Shown piece by piece: positions 48,585 through 58,001 of a DNA stretch of 64,000 bases. The DNA comes from Cylindrotheca closterium. Its lineage: Eukaryota; Bacillariophyta; Bacillariophyceae; Bacillariales; Bacillariaceae. Positions within the stretch are counted from its first letter, which is position 1. Each line of letters begins with the position of its first letter. The position numbers and the translations under genes are program-made. The notes below the pieces were generated by a model. It did not search any database. It saw nothing but the letters and a program-made list of their open reading frames with translations, and was not told where the DNA came from. The stretch spans positions 651,887 to 715,886 of the forward strand of contig CAKOGP040001112.1 of assembly GCA_933822405.4 (NCBI GenBank), given 5' to 3'.

Positions 48585-49694
48585 ATGCTTCCTAGTGCTG
48601 CCATTATATTACTTTCTCTGACAAGCTTGAACTCATGTGATTCTTTGGGTGGAAGGAAATCGCCTTGTACGCTACACGAGTCTTCCGAACCCAGTATATC
48701 TGCTCCAGAGACAAACGAAAAGCAAGGACTAGGAGGTCCTCGATCTGCTTACATGGCGATTGACAGCGATGGAATGTTCGAATCCGAATGTCAGGAAATT
48801 GCTTCCAAGCTATCCGTCCCCCTGTCCTCTAAAATAATTGATTCCCCTGATGAAAGGTATACACACGAGCTGAGTCTTGTCCCATATGAATTCCAAGAGG
48901 TCTCGACATTTGCGCTTGCCATTGAATCCATCACCGTCGGCTCGGAGGATTCTTCCAAAAACGCGAAACGACGGAAACGACCCAGCAAAAAGCCAAAATC
49001 AAATCCCCATTTCATCGACTTTTGTCCACCCAAGAATAGTCGGGCGGGAAAACGGAGCGGCCAAGAGAGTGGGACGGACTTACTGGTAAAGGCAACGATA
49101 CCAAAGAAATCAATCGGGAGCACTGTCGTCTGGGATTTGACCGCTGGATTTGGACAAGACTCGTTGATACTGGCACTGAATGGTGCCTCAAAGGTCCACA
49201 TGATAGAAAGAGATCCATTTGTATTTGCCTTGCTGGAGGATGGACTGAGACGGCTACGACAGCTCTCAAAAGTAGGACTTGAGTTTGCTCAGGATCTAGA
49301 GCAGAGACTCACACTGGGAGCTGGGGATGGGGTGGATGCTTTGCAACAAGTACTATTGGAGGGCGACAAAGCGATACGACCTGATATATGCTACCTTGAT
49401 CCAATGTTCCCGCCAAGAACCAAGTCGGCATCTGTAAAGAAACCAATGCAAATTCTACATGGTTTGCTGAACACCCAAGAGGAAGCAAAAGAATCAATTG
49501 AAGAGAGACTAGAAGAAGAACGGAAATTATTAGAATATGCTCTAGAAGCTGCAAAGTGTCGCGTAGTTGTAAAGAGACCAGCAAAAGCGCCTCTGTTGGG
49601 TGGAGAAAGTGGGGACGGTCGGAAGCCATCCTATGCTGTCGAAGGCTCTGTCAACCGATGGGATGTGTATATCTTAAGCAACAACAATGAATGA
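48585..49694 (+). CDS. RsmJ-like 16S rRNA (guanine-N2)-methyltransferase
   Basis: A 369-aa protein. The N-terminus looks like a signal peptide (LPSAAIILLSLTSLNSCDS), so targeting to an organelle, probably the plastid, is likely. The methyltransferase occupies ~130-367: SAM motif DLTAGFGQDSLILA (D184-G190), ERDPFVFALLEDGL, then the catalytic-type YLDPMFPPR (Y270-R278), SVKKPMQ, and RVVVKRPAKAPLL near the end. These are the hallmarks of bacterial RsmJ (YhiQ), which makes m2G1516 in E. coli 16S rRNA. A eukaryotic copy is presumably for organellar ribosomes. Length is greater than bacterial RsmJ (~250) because of the N-terminal extension. Confidence 0.87.
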   Translation: MLPSAAIILLSLTSLNSCDSLGGRKSPCTLHESSEPSISAPETNEKQGLGGPRSAYMAIDSDGMFESECQEIASKLSVPLSSKIIDSPDERYTHELSLVPYEFQEVSTFALAIESITVGSEDSSKNAKRRKRPSKKPKSNPHFIDFCPPKNSRAGKRSGQESGTDLLVKATIPKKSIGSTVVWDLTAGFGQDSLILALNGASKVHMIERDPFVFALLEDGLRRLRQLSKVGLEFAQDLEQRLTLGAGDGVDALQQVLLEGDKAIRPDICYLDPMFPPRTKSASVKKPMQILHGLLNTQEEAKESIEERLEEERKLLEYALEAAKCRVVVKRPAKAPLLGGESGDGRKPSYAVEGSVNRWDVYILSNNNE

Positions 49695-50002
49695 ATAGTT
49701 GCTAATCTCAGTTTGATGCACAAGTGTTCGTTCCATTCATACCGGTATATTAGAAAGTACCCAAAACCAAAACTCCCGAGATGCCAAGTGCAGGCTGTTT
49801 CGAAGGAGTCGGAGATTCGCTTCTGGTCGTGCTATTTTGTCAGCTGGCAAGCATTATTTAACGAATTTTCGATGTGCCGACGAAGAAAAGTGACAACACG
49901 ACAATTGTACAGTACCATCATCAACTACAAACTGACACTCCGTTGAATGAGTCGGGTAAGGGTACTGTAGCAGCAGCAGTACATCTAAACTTGACGAGCT
50001 AG
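49695..50002. other. intergenic region
   Basis: 308 bp. A TACCGGTA palindrome at 49740-49747 lies 46 bp after the RsmJ-like stop codon. Short GTACTGTA/CAGTAC elements occur near 49960-49980. Confidence 0.45.
49740..49747. repeat. palindrome TACCGGTA, copy 6
   Basis: Exact copy just downstream of the RsmJ-like gene. Confidence 0.9.
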
Positions 50003-52102
50003 ATGGTAACAGGAAATATGCTGCCTGATGCTCGAAACGCTAAAGGAGAAGAAGGAATTATGTATCATGGGGCAACGCGGGACCGAGGGGAAAAGAAGAA
50101 AGTAGGTTGGAAGAAGACCATAAGCACTTCGGAATCGTCTAATGATGTAGAAGATCGAAGTCCTAACTGGGACAGCGAAACAGGTATGTCGTAGGCACTC
50201 GATTTATTGCCAATCCTTCATCACATTATCGCATCTCTAACACCTCAATTCTTTTACGTGCAGGGAATATGCTGTCTTATTTTCTTGGGGACCCCATGTC
50301 TGGAGGTGAAAACTATGCTTCGGCAATGGCAGCGCATCAGAATCAAAAGATGGAATATGACATTCCACCAACGCCTGCAACGAGATACTACTACCATCAC
50401 CCAGATTCAAAGCCAAAGGCTTCATACGGAGAAAGTATGTCATTGAACAATCCTCTCATGAGGATGAAAGTCTCAAATAGTGCTGATAATAGCATCCATG
50501 CTGGAGATCAACCAATGGGGGGTGTACTTTCTCCAATTTCACCAACGACAATGTTTGGCCTTGGCCAAGAACCACTTATGTTACCTCCTCCGCCCAACAG
50601 CCACAATGAAGCCTACAAAAATCATATTAATTTGCTTCAGATGCACAATGTTGCGAATGAGCAGCAGCGAGTAGAAGAAGCTCAAAATATCTCCAGTATA
50701 CCGCCACCGCCAAACAGTCAAAACGAAGCTTACAAAAATCATATTGGTTTGTATCAGATGAACTCTGCTGCGAATGCGGGGCAGCGAGTGGCGGAAGCTT
50801 CCACACGCGAAGCTCAAATTACCAATATACCTCCACCTCCCGGGATGTCCATGCCACAGCCACTACACTACACTGGTGTACCTTCGATGCAACCAGTCAA
50901 TCTTCAAACGGTCGTCAACCCCGCCTTGTACAGTCACGCTGCACTAATGCAACAGCACGCATCGTCCGCTGGTGAATCCGAAGAGAAACGTGCCAAGCGG
51001 TTGGAACGAAACAGAGAATCGGCACGAAGGTCTCGTAGGAAGAAGAAGGAGCGCTTGTCGTCGTTGGAAGAGAAAGTTTCAAATCTGTACCAGCGAATTG
51101 AAACAGAAAGAAGGAATCAGATCAATTGCATGGATGATGCCTTTGAAGATGACCTTAAAGATAGTGTCGCCACCATGAGAACACTTGTCGGCCACACTGC
51201 CGAGCAAGACCAAAAAGCAAAGCTGGGGCATTTCCTTCAGTCAACAGGGATGAATTCAAAAGTTCGACGATCGGTCCTTGACTTTCAATATACCACATTG
51301 AAGCAAACTATTCTTCCACCTTACCACAAGTTTCTTTTGTGGATGACGCTGCATCCCGATAAGTTTTTTACACATGCACGAGAATCGCATGTCATTCAAG
51401 ACACCAAAAAGGTTCGTATCTTTTGCACTGACAGCGGTCAATTGGTTTTCTTTTTTTCGTAAGCATCGCTCTAATTAGTTCGTTTGATATGATAGGTTCG
51501 ACCACCACCAGGAAAGCTCAGTTCAAAGCAAGTTGGAGAGGAATTGGCAAATATTGACAAGGGAAAAACGTGGAGCCAATCAGCTCAGGCTGTTGACAAG
51601 ACGCGGATGTGGCCATTGTTTTGCTTTGAGTTGAGTGTCAGCGTTGACCAAGAGGAAAAGATGCTGCATACATTGAAAAAGTAAGTTGAATACCACTCGT
51701 TCACCCCTTTATTGGATTACAGCCGATGCTCATCTGTCTCTTTTCTTCAGAGTTCGGCAGCTTCAATTTATCAATGAACGCAGGTCACAGATGGAAAGTG
51801 CAACGAAAATGGCAACCCATTTAAAGGAGGCAATGATGTACCAGAGTCATGCTGTATCAGTGCGAAGCGCAAAAACTTTAACTGATATTTTGACACCACA
51901 GCAGACCTTGAAATACAAAGAATGGATGGGATCAAATAGGGATCGTTGCAAGGCACATTTTGAAAATCGAATGAAGTTGTCCAGATCAGCTTCTTCACAA
52001 CCATCCGACAAGACATCTTTGTCGGATGTATGCAGAAAGCTCGAGAAGATTGTGATATCACAAGAAATGTCATGTACTGATAATCGACCATTTCCTATTT
52101 GA
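50003..52102 (+). CDS. bZIP transcription factor
   Basis: Four exons: 50003-50183, 50264-51411, 51496-51680 and 51751-52102, giving 621 aa. The basic region NRESARRSRRKKKERL has the N-x7-R DNA-contact pattern, followed by a short zipper (LSSLEEKVSNLYQRIETE). The N-terminal part is Pro/Asn-rich with two ~40-aa repeats built on IPPPPNSQNEAYKNHI. The long C-terminus (~350-621) is helical, unlike small plant bZIPs, and could be a ligand or partner domain reminiscent of DOG1-type regions in length only. Exon 1 is less certain than the rest; the ATG at 50269 is an alternative start. Confidence 0.8.
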
Positions 52103-52339
52103 AATTTGCTGCGAGAAAGTCCTCTATCGACATTGAGCGGCGTGTCTATTTATACAATGCACATCTACCTAGGACTACCGATATCAATATCTTTAGCTTT
52201 GCCACTTTGAAAATAACTCCCATTTTGACCCCATCAGTCACTCTAACTTCATTTTGGATTCAAGCTCACAATATAATCGTCATTCCATCCCCACTATGAC
52301 ATTCTATGTCCCAACGAATATTTCCCGACCTTTTGTATC

Positions 52340-53136
52340 TTACGTAGTCTTTGCCCTTGGATCTGCTCCTCCGGGAGGGTCAGTTCTAGGTGGACCTGAG
52401 TAGGGTGGATGCTCTTGAGCCGCCATTCGATGCTGAACTCCATAGGGAGGTGGAGGTCCATTATGTGGATTCATTCCCGGTGGTGCACCCCGACCGTGAT
52501 AGCCTCCCCATTGTGGATGGTATTGTGGTGAAGGCCCTCTACCAGGTATTTGCTGACCGTAATCTGCAACAGGATGTTGGGGATGACTTCCGTGGTAGTA
52601 GTGTGGCGGATACCCAGCATATGGCGGATACTGAGCACGAGCAACTGGATATGGCTCCTCCGTTGTAGGCGTCAAAGTCGGCACCATCACCAAAACCTGC
52701 AATATGAAACAACCGAGAATCGTGAGAACAAGTCATGCAAAAGAACTCAAACATGGAAATTCAATTAACTCACATTGTCATTCGGTGGGGCGCCGCCTTT
52801 CTCTTGAAAGCTCGCAATTATCCGTTTCCGTTCTTCATTTTCACTGTGCAGTCTCCTCATCATGCGCAATGCCCGACCTATCAACTCCAATCGTGTGATG
52901 CCTGATGCATCCTCTCCCCCGTCCGACTTCTTGCGCTTCTTCTTAGCATCTGCATCTAGATCCCCACTTTCTGGATCAACCTGAACTATGAAGGCGGCTA
53001 ATTCATCAAACGCACTTGACAAGTCGCTCCGTCGTTGCTTTTCTCTTTGACGCTTTCGCTCGGAGCGTTTTGTTGCTTGCTGATGGTCTTCGGTCCCATC
53101 GTCAGTTGCTCCGTTGCCCTCGTTTTCGAGGGACAT
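52340..53136 (-). CDS. bHLH transcription factor
   Basis: Two exons, 53136-52774 and 52696-52340, with a phase-0 intron, giving 239 aa. Residues ~22-110 form a basic helix-loop-helix: KRSERKRQREKQRRSDLSSA (basic and helix 1), a long acidic/basic loop, then ITRLELIGRALRMMRRL (helix 2) running into a short leucine-poor coil. The C-terminal ~115 residues are Pro/Tyr/Gly/His-rich and disordered, a likely activation region. It lies tail-to-tail with the bZIP gene. The loop, with KKKRKK, is much longer than usual. Confidence 0.8.
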
Positions 53137-53507
53137 TGCGACGACTGAAGATTTTGATTGTGGATGTGGGCTCCTTTGGTTGATGTTATCCACACGCACC
53201 CAAGCCAATGCTATCTTTCAAACTTCTCAGTACCGGTACAGTAAGCTAATCAACATAAACATCAACTTGCTAAGGTGTGCACGTGCGCAAAGGAGGGATA
53301 ATTGAGCACGTGCTCCATTGGCAAGAAAACAGCTGGGGAAAACAACAGAATGCTGCACAGGACCCCTTGGCGACTGTTAAGTAATCTATTTATACCGTTA
53401 GTAAAAATCTAAAAATTCTTATTTAGCGTTCCGAAAACACCACGGACCTCGTGCTAGGGACAAGTGATGTCAAACCCCAAAAAACGGGATCAAGAGAAGG
53501 CCTCTTA
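53137..53507. other. intergenic region
   Basis: 371 bp. A TACCGGTA palindrome is at 53231-53238, 95 bp upstream of the bHLH start. Nothing else is supported. Confidence 0.45.
53231..53238. repeat. palindrome TACCGGTA, copy 7
   Basis: Exact copy 95 bp upstream of the bHLH gene start. Confidence 0.9.
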
Positions 53508-55586
53508 TCAATGAGGTTCATCTTGAAATCCTACCGGTCCTGAAAACGAAGGTGCATCACGAAGACCAAAGCGTGCGGAAGTACTATCTTCGATGGGAGT
53601 GTATGATAGGATTCGTTTCCCACACAAGCTGCCAGTCACCAAGACATAGGCGGCGATGGCTCCAACGATAGCTCCCAAGAGAATGAGCGAAAAGAACATC
53701 ATTATCCCCCTTTTGGTATTGACCACAGCAACTGAACTCATATAACCAGCTTTTTGCTTCGCTCCCGAAGTGCAATCAGTCGCACGGGTAGCGAATGGTT
53801 GGATAATTTGCATTAATGTCTGAAGGTCACAAAGTTCAAGATCGGCATGACAGCCAGGCACTTGCCCAGTCAAGACCTTTCCATTGTAAATCATTCGAAA
53901 GGCGTAGCGAGATTCGAACAGGGTTGTATTCCAAGAGTCAATAAATTCATGGATCTAAAACATGGCGCGCTTTTTGGTCAGCCGTGTCATATATGATAGC
54001 AACAAAAGCAATACCAGGAGAACCGCCCTTACCTCGAACAACAGCATACTTGCATAAGGCGCCCACTCAGTATCGTTCCATAGATCTGGGCTAATGGACG
54101 CGAGAAGGGGCATGATCGTGGTATCATGACCTGAATACAACGCTAATCTTGGTGGAACGGTTCCGTCTTCGCCAGATGGATTCTTTCCACGCTTGTCACG
54201 CCTCAAGAAGAGTTCCCAAATATCTTTCATTTCAGCCCACAATGGACCCATTGCGAGCCTTGAGTGTTCTTTTTAAAATAAAACAAAACAAATGGATGAG
54301 CATTAGGATAAAAGTATCCCATTTCTGTCACTCACACCAAACGTACCTGAATTATTGTATTTCATCACCCTGTTGTACTCCTCAATGTCCAAAGCTCCGA
54401 TCCTCTCAAACCAGCTATCTGGCTTCCCATAATCATTAATCACATCGGGTAGGTCTCGATCATTGCACATGGTAATCATGAGACAGTCCAGTATCTTGTT
54501 ATCGTCCATTCTACCAAGGGTGTTGTCGAGGAAATAATTGACTTCCAACGATTCCTTCGAGTTATTGAAGGTTTGATACTCGTCTGATTGCCTCGCTCGG
54601 TTGGCAATCTCATCAAGCCTTGGACAGACCTTGGCACTTGGCCCCATGATGTCACGTTCTCGATCGGCTATGTGTAGTGGAATCGTAGGGTACTCTCCCG
54701 TGTCACGAAAGTACGCCTCTGCTTCGTTTTCCAGCAGACCTCTCAACAACACTTGCCCCGACATGATTGTGCGCTGATCCGCATCCGCTCGAAATCGCAA
54801 ATGGTTCGGATCCCATGCAGAAAACTCGTGGAACGAAAGTTCAATTAGTCTCATTCTCTCATCATGATCCATAGTGTCGTATGTGTAGGTGTACGCATCT
54901 CGGAGAATCGCCCCATTCTTCAACTCCTGTTCGTATCCCTTTAGAAGTAGTTGTCCAACCTGACAAGTCCCATTGAGCTCGTTGCTCAGTCCGTCCTTCA
55001 AGTATGGCAAGGCATCGTAAAACTTTTCAAACAAGAAAAAGGAATTGTCCAGTCCTTTCGAATCATCGCCAAGCCCTTCTTCCTCACCAATAGTTAAGGA
55101 ACTTGGTGGTGTCATGATCGTCGTCAGTTTGCAATTCCATTCTGTGTCAGTGATATCAACAGGAAATTTCTGTGATGAGCACCATGACAAAAAAGGCGAG
55201 AGATGAGTATACACTATAACAATCCTTGACACTAATAGTAGATGATCCAACAACCGAGACGAAAAACTTACAGGAAAACAATTTTCATTGCTGGACCAAG
55301 GCGTCCTCGCCCCATGACGAATGATGGCGCTCACATGCTGAATTCTGGTTTCCCCATACACACTTCGACTGACTTCTGGCAAGGGAGGTACTGCCCGGGT
55401 TTCCATTTCTTTGGGAATCGAGCAATAGGGAGGATAGTGTTCGTATTTCTTGTACCAATTTTCGGGTCTCTGATTGTCATCGTTGGCGGCCAAAACAAAG
55501 GAGTCGCAATGCCATTGGACTACTGTTCCCCACAACACAAAGTATTGCAGAGTCTTCAACCCCCCACTATATCTCGTTTGTCCCAT
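53508..55586 (-). CDS. histidine acid phosphatase, membrane-anchored, catalytically intact copy
   Basis: Four exons: 55586-55272, 55169-54347, 54268-54033 and 53954-53508, giving 606 aa. An N-terminal hydrophobic stretch (FVLWGTVVQWHCDSFVLAA) acts as signal. The branch-2 histidine phosphatase motif is R90-H91-G-A-R-T-P, with H91 the expected phosphohistidine nucleophile, and the distal HD acid is present in YSGHDTTIMPLL. A C-terminal membrane segment (SLILLGAIVGAIAAYVLVTG) precedes a short cytosolic tail. The family includes lysosomal-type acid phosphatases, phytases and PXYLP1/ACPL2-like enzymes; substrate is open. It is head-to-head with a paralogue, 214 bp between starts. Confidence 0.87.
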
Positions 55587-55800
55587 CGCCACCGCCTTGA
55601 TTTGGATTTGTTTGTTTCCGATGTCTCTTTTGGAGTCCCGAGATAGCGTCAGTCGTGGCGCACCCACCAAAAAGACTGCTGAACACGATTGCTTCGATCC
55701 TCCTCCTCCAACAAAATAACCTTGCGGAATGTTGTCTCGATTCTTCTCAATGAATTCAGTGTCCGATACAGCACTGCAAAAGGGAAGAATAAGGTGGAAG
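55587..55800. promoter_or_regulatory. putative bidirectional promoter of the acid phosphatase pair
   Basis: 214 bp separate the two ATGs (72 fewer if the upstream ATG at 55729 is used for the plus-strand gene). Divergent paralogues with such a short shared spacer are likely to be co-regulated. Confidence 0.5.
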
Positions 55801-57876
55801 ATGGCAGCATACCAGTTCTTGACTCTGATCTTGCTGATACAAGGGTCTTTGGCATCAGAGAATATGGACGATCATCAGCGTTCTTGGTATCAAAGATACG
55901 CCGATTATCCACCATATTGCTCGACACCAGAACAGATGACCCAACGTTATATTCCAAAACTTTACATTCCCAATGGTACTAATTTCGGGGTTACCAGGCT
56001 TTCCCATGTGACTACGGTCCTGAATCACGGAGCTAGAACGACACTAGGTCCGGAAACAAATGGTCGGTGTTGGGACGGATACTGGGAGGATGAGGACACG
56101 GGAGTGTGGAATTGCGACATTAGAACTTATCTATCACCTCCTAGTGAGAAAAGGATCGAGGAAGAAGAGGACGAAGTTGCTCGTGGAGGAATACCTGTTT
56201 CCCGTGGAGGAACACCCATGTTTTTGTTCGATCTTGTATTCGATGCCTTGAAGCCACCGTTGTCGAACACACTGAATGGGACTTGTCAAGAGGGACAACT
56301 GCTCTTGCGAGGGTATGATCAGCAACTAGAAAATGGGAAAATACTGCGAAGTGCTTATTTGTTCGACCCTAAATCGGAGGAATCAGGCAGATCTGATTCA
56401 AATCCTCATGAAACAATGACATTGTTTTCTCTTGAGGGACATGCTGACGGTGAAACTGTGTCACCGCCATGGGACCCGCATTACCTTTATGTACGCTCTG
56501 GTGATAGCCAAGCGACCATGATGTCAGGCCAGATTCTCATGCGAGGATTGTTCGAACATGAGCTGGAAGATCATGGCGAAAGAGAAGAGTTTGGATTGGG
56601 GTCATTCCCTTCAATCCGAGTCCACACTGCAGACAACACGATGGATATTCTTGGGGGCTTTCAAAAGAATTGTCCGAAGCTCGATGGATTAAGACGAGAG
56701 AGTTTCTCTGCCAAGGAGTATAAGGAATTCTACGACAGCATAGAGTCACAGCAGGTTCGAGCTTTCATGGCTGACCAACTGAGTTACGGTCATGGCTTGT
56801 TCGATTGTATGATGACTACCATTTGCACGGATCGAAAACTTCCAGAACAGTTCGGAGACTACGAAGTGGATAAGAACACTTGGTTCAACCGGATTGCTAC
56901 CTACGTAAGAATGTCGCGTTGACGTCGAATGACCCTGGTCGCTTCTTGTCGCTGATACCTTTTTATGTTCCGTTATGCAGCACACAAGAAATCATACGTT
57001 CCCTCTTCGTTACAATGACGCTCAATTTTCCAAGCTAAGCATTGGGCCATTGTGGGCGGAAATTTTGGACCATATTGAGCCATCGATCGCTGGTAAAAAT
57101 GCAACAAGAAGTGGAAGGCACCCACCGGCAAAGCTTGCGATTTATTCAGGATATGACAGGTAAATCCAAAAATGTATCCCAAAAGAGTAATTTTGTTTGT
57201 GATGCTTATGTCGACCTTTGTTCAAACTTTCAATGCAGTACAATTATGGAACTTCTGGCTTCGCTAGGAGAAAACGTGTGGGACGGATTAGTGTGGCCCC
57301 CATACGCAAGTATGCTGATAGTGGAGGTAAGCAACATTGTCTTTCCGTTTTTCATTCAGACTACGATTCGAACTGGATTCTTACGGCCATCTTTAGATCC
57401 ACGAGTTGCTTGATGAAAATCGCAATAAAACGTTGGTTGAAAGCAACTCAGCATTTCGATTGATCTATAATGGGGATGTGTTGACTGATAGGGTACCTGG
57501 GTGTCAATTGGACTTGGAGCTCTGTGATATCAAGTTTCTCATGGAGCGAGTGGACCCAATCGCAGTGCGAAAAGTAGACTGTGACGACCCGACCGTACGC
57601 TCTGCCAACACTGTACGGATCGAGAAATCGGTCCTATCAACGACATGGGGCATACTATCTGCCATTCTAGCGATAGCCACAGGAGCGTTCGCTGGGGCAA
57701 CGATTGTCATTTACAAACTAACAGGAAGTCTACCAGACAAACTGAAGAAGAATAAAAATTTCCGATCCAGGAACGCATTTCAACATTCAGGAGTGTCGCA
57801 CCAGATTGCGATGGAAGGTCCTGCCGATGCCAGCCCTGCATTCATGGATCCTCACGACGACCCAGGCCTAACCTAA
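55801..57876 (+). CDS. histidine acid phosphatase paralogue with altered catalytic motifs (probable pseudoenzyme)
   Basis: Four exons: 55801-56904, 56981-57159, 57239-57326 and 57397-57876, giving 616 aa. The ATG at 55801 starts a signal peptide (YQFLTLILLIQGSLAS); an ATG at 55729 is alternative. It matches the minus-strand neighbour throughout, including YPPYCSTPEQM, GTCQEGQLLLRGYDQQL, IGPLWAE and DRVPGC. The RHGARTP motif is N75-H76-G-A-R-T-T: the nucleophile His remains but the first Arg and the Pro are changed. The distal YSGHD is YSGYD, losing the catalytic-motif His. A C-terminal membrane segment is kept. The open frame and domain are intact, so this is a divergent protein, not a dead gene. 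Confidence 0.85.
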
Positions 57877-58001
57877 AACCTAAGTTTTATTCCGTTTCCG
57901 GGTTACATTCATGGTACATAAATGTAGTAGGATTCACCCTGTAGCTTTGTTTTGGCAGGCTTCATGATGGGTTGCCTCATCATTTGTTGGCGCATGATAA
58001 C

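Noticed and set aside
57877..58001. Possible read-through fusion of the phosphatase paralogue with the MIPS-kinase gene
   Set aside because: A stop codon at 57874-57876 and a separate ATG at 58002 with no splice signal joining them in frame were seen.
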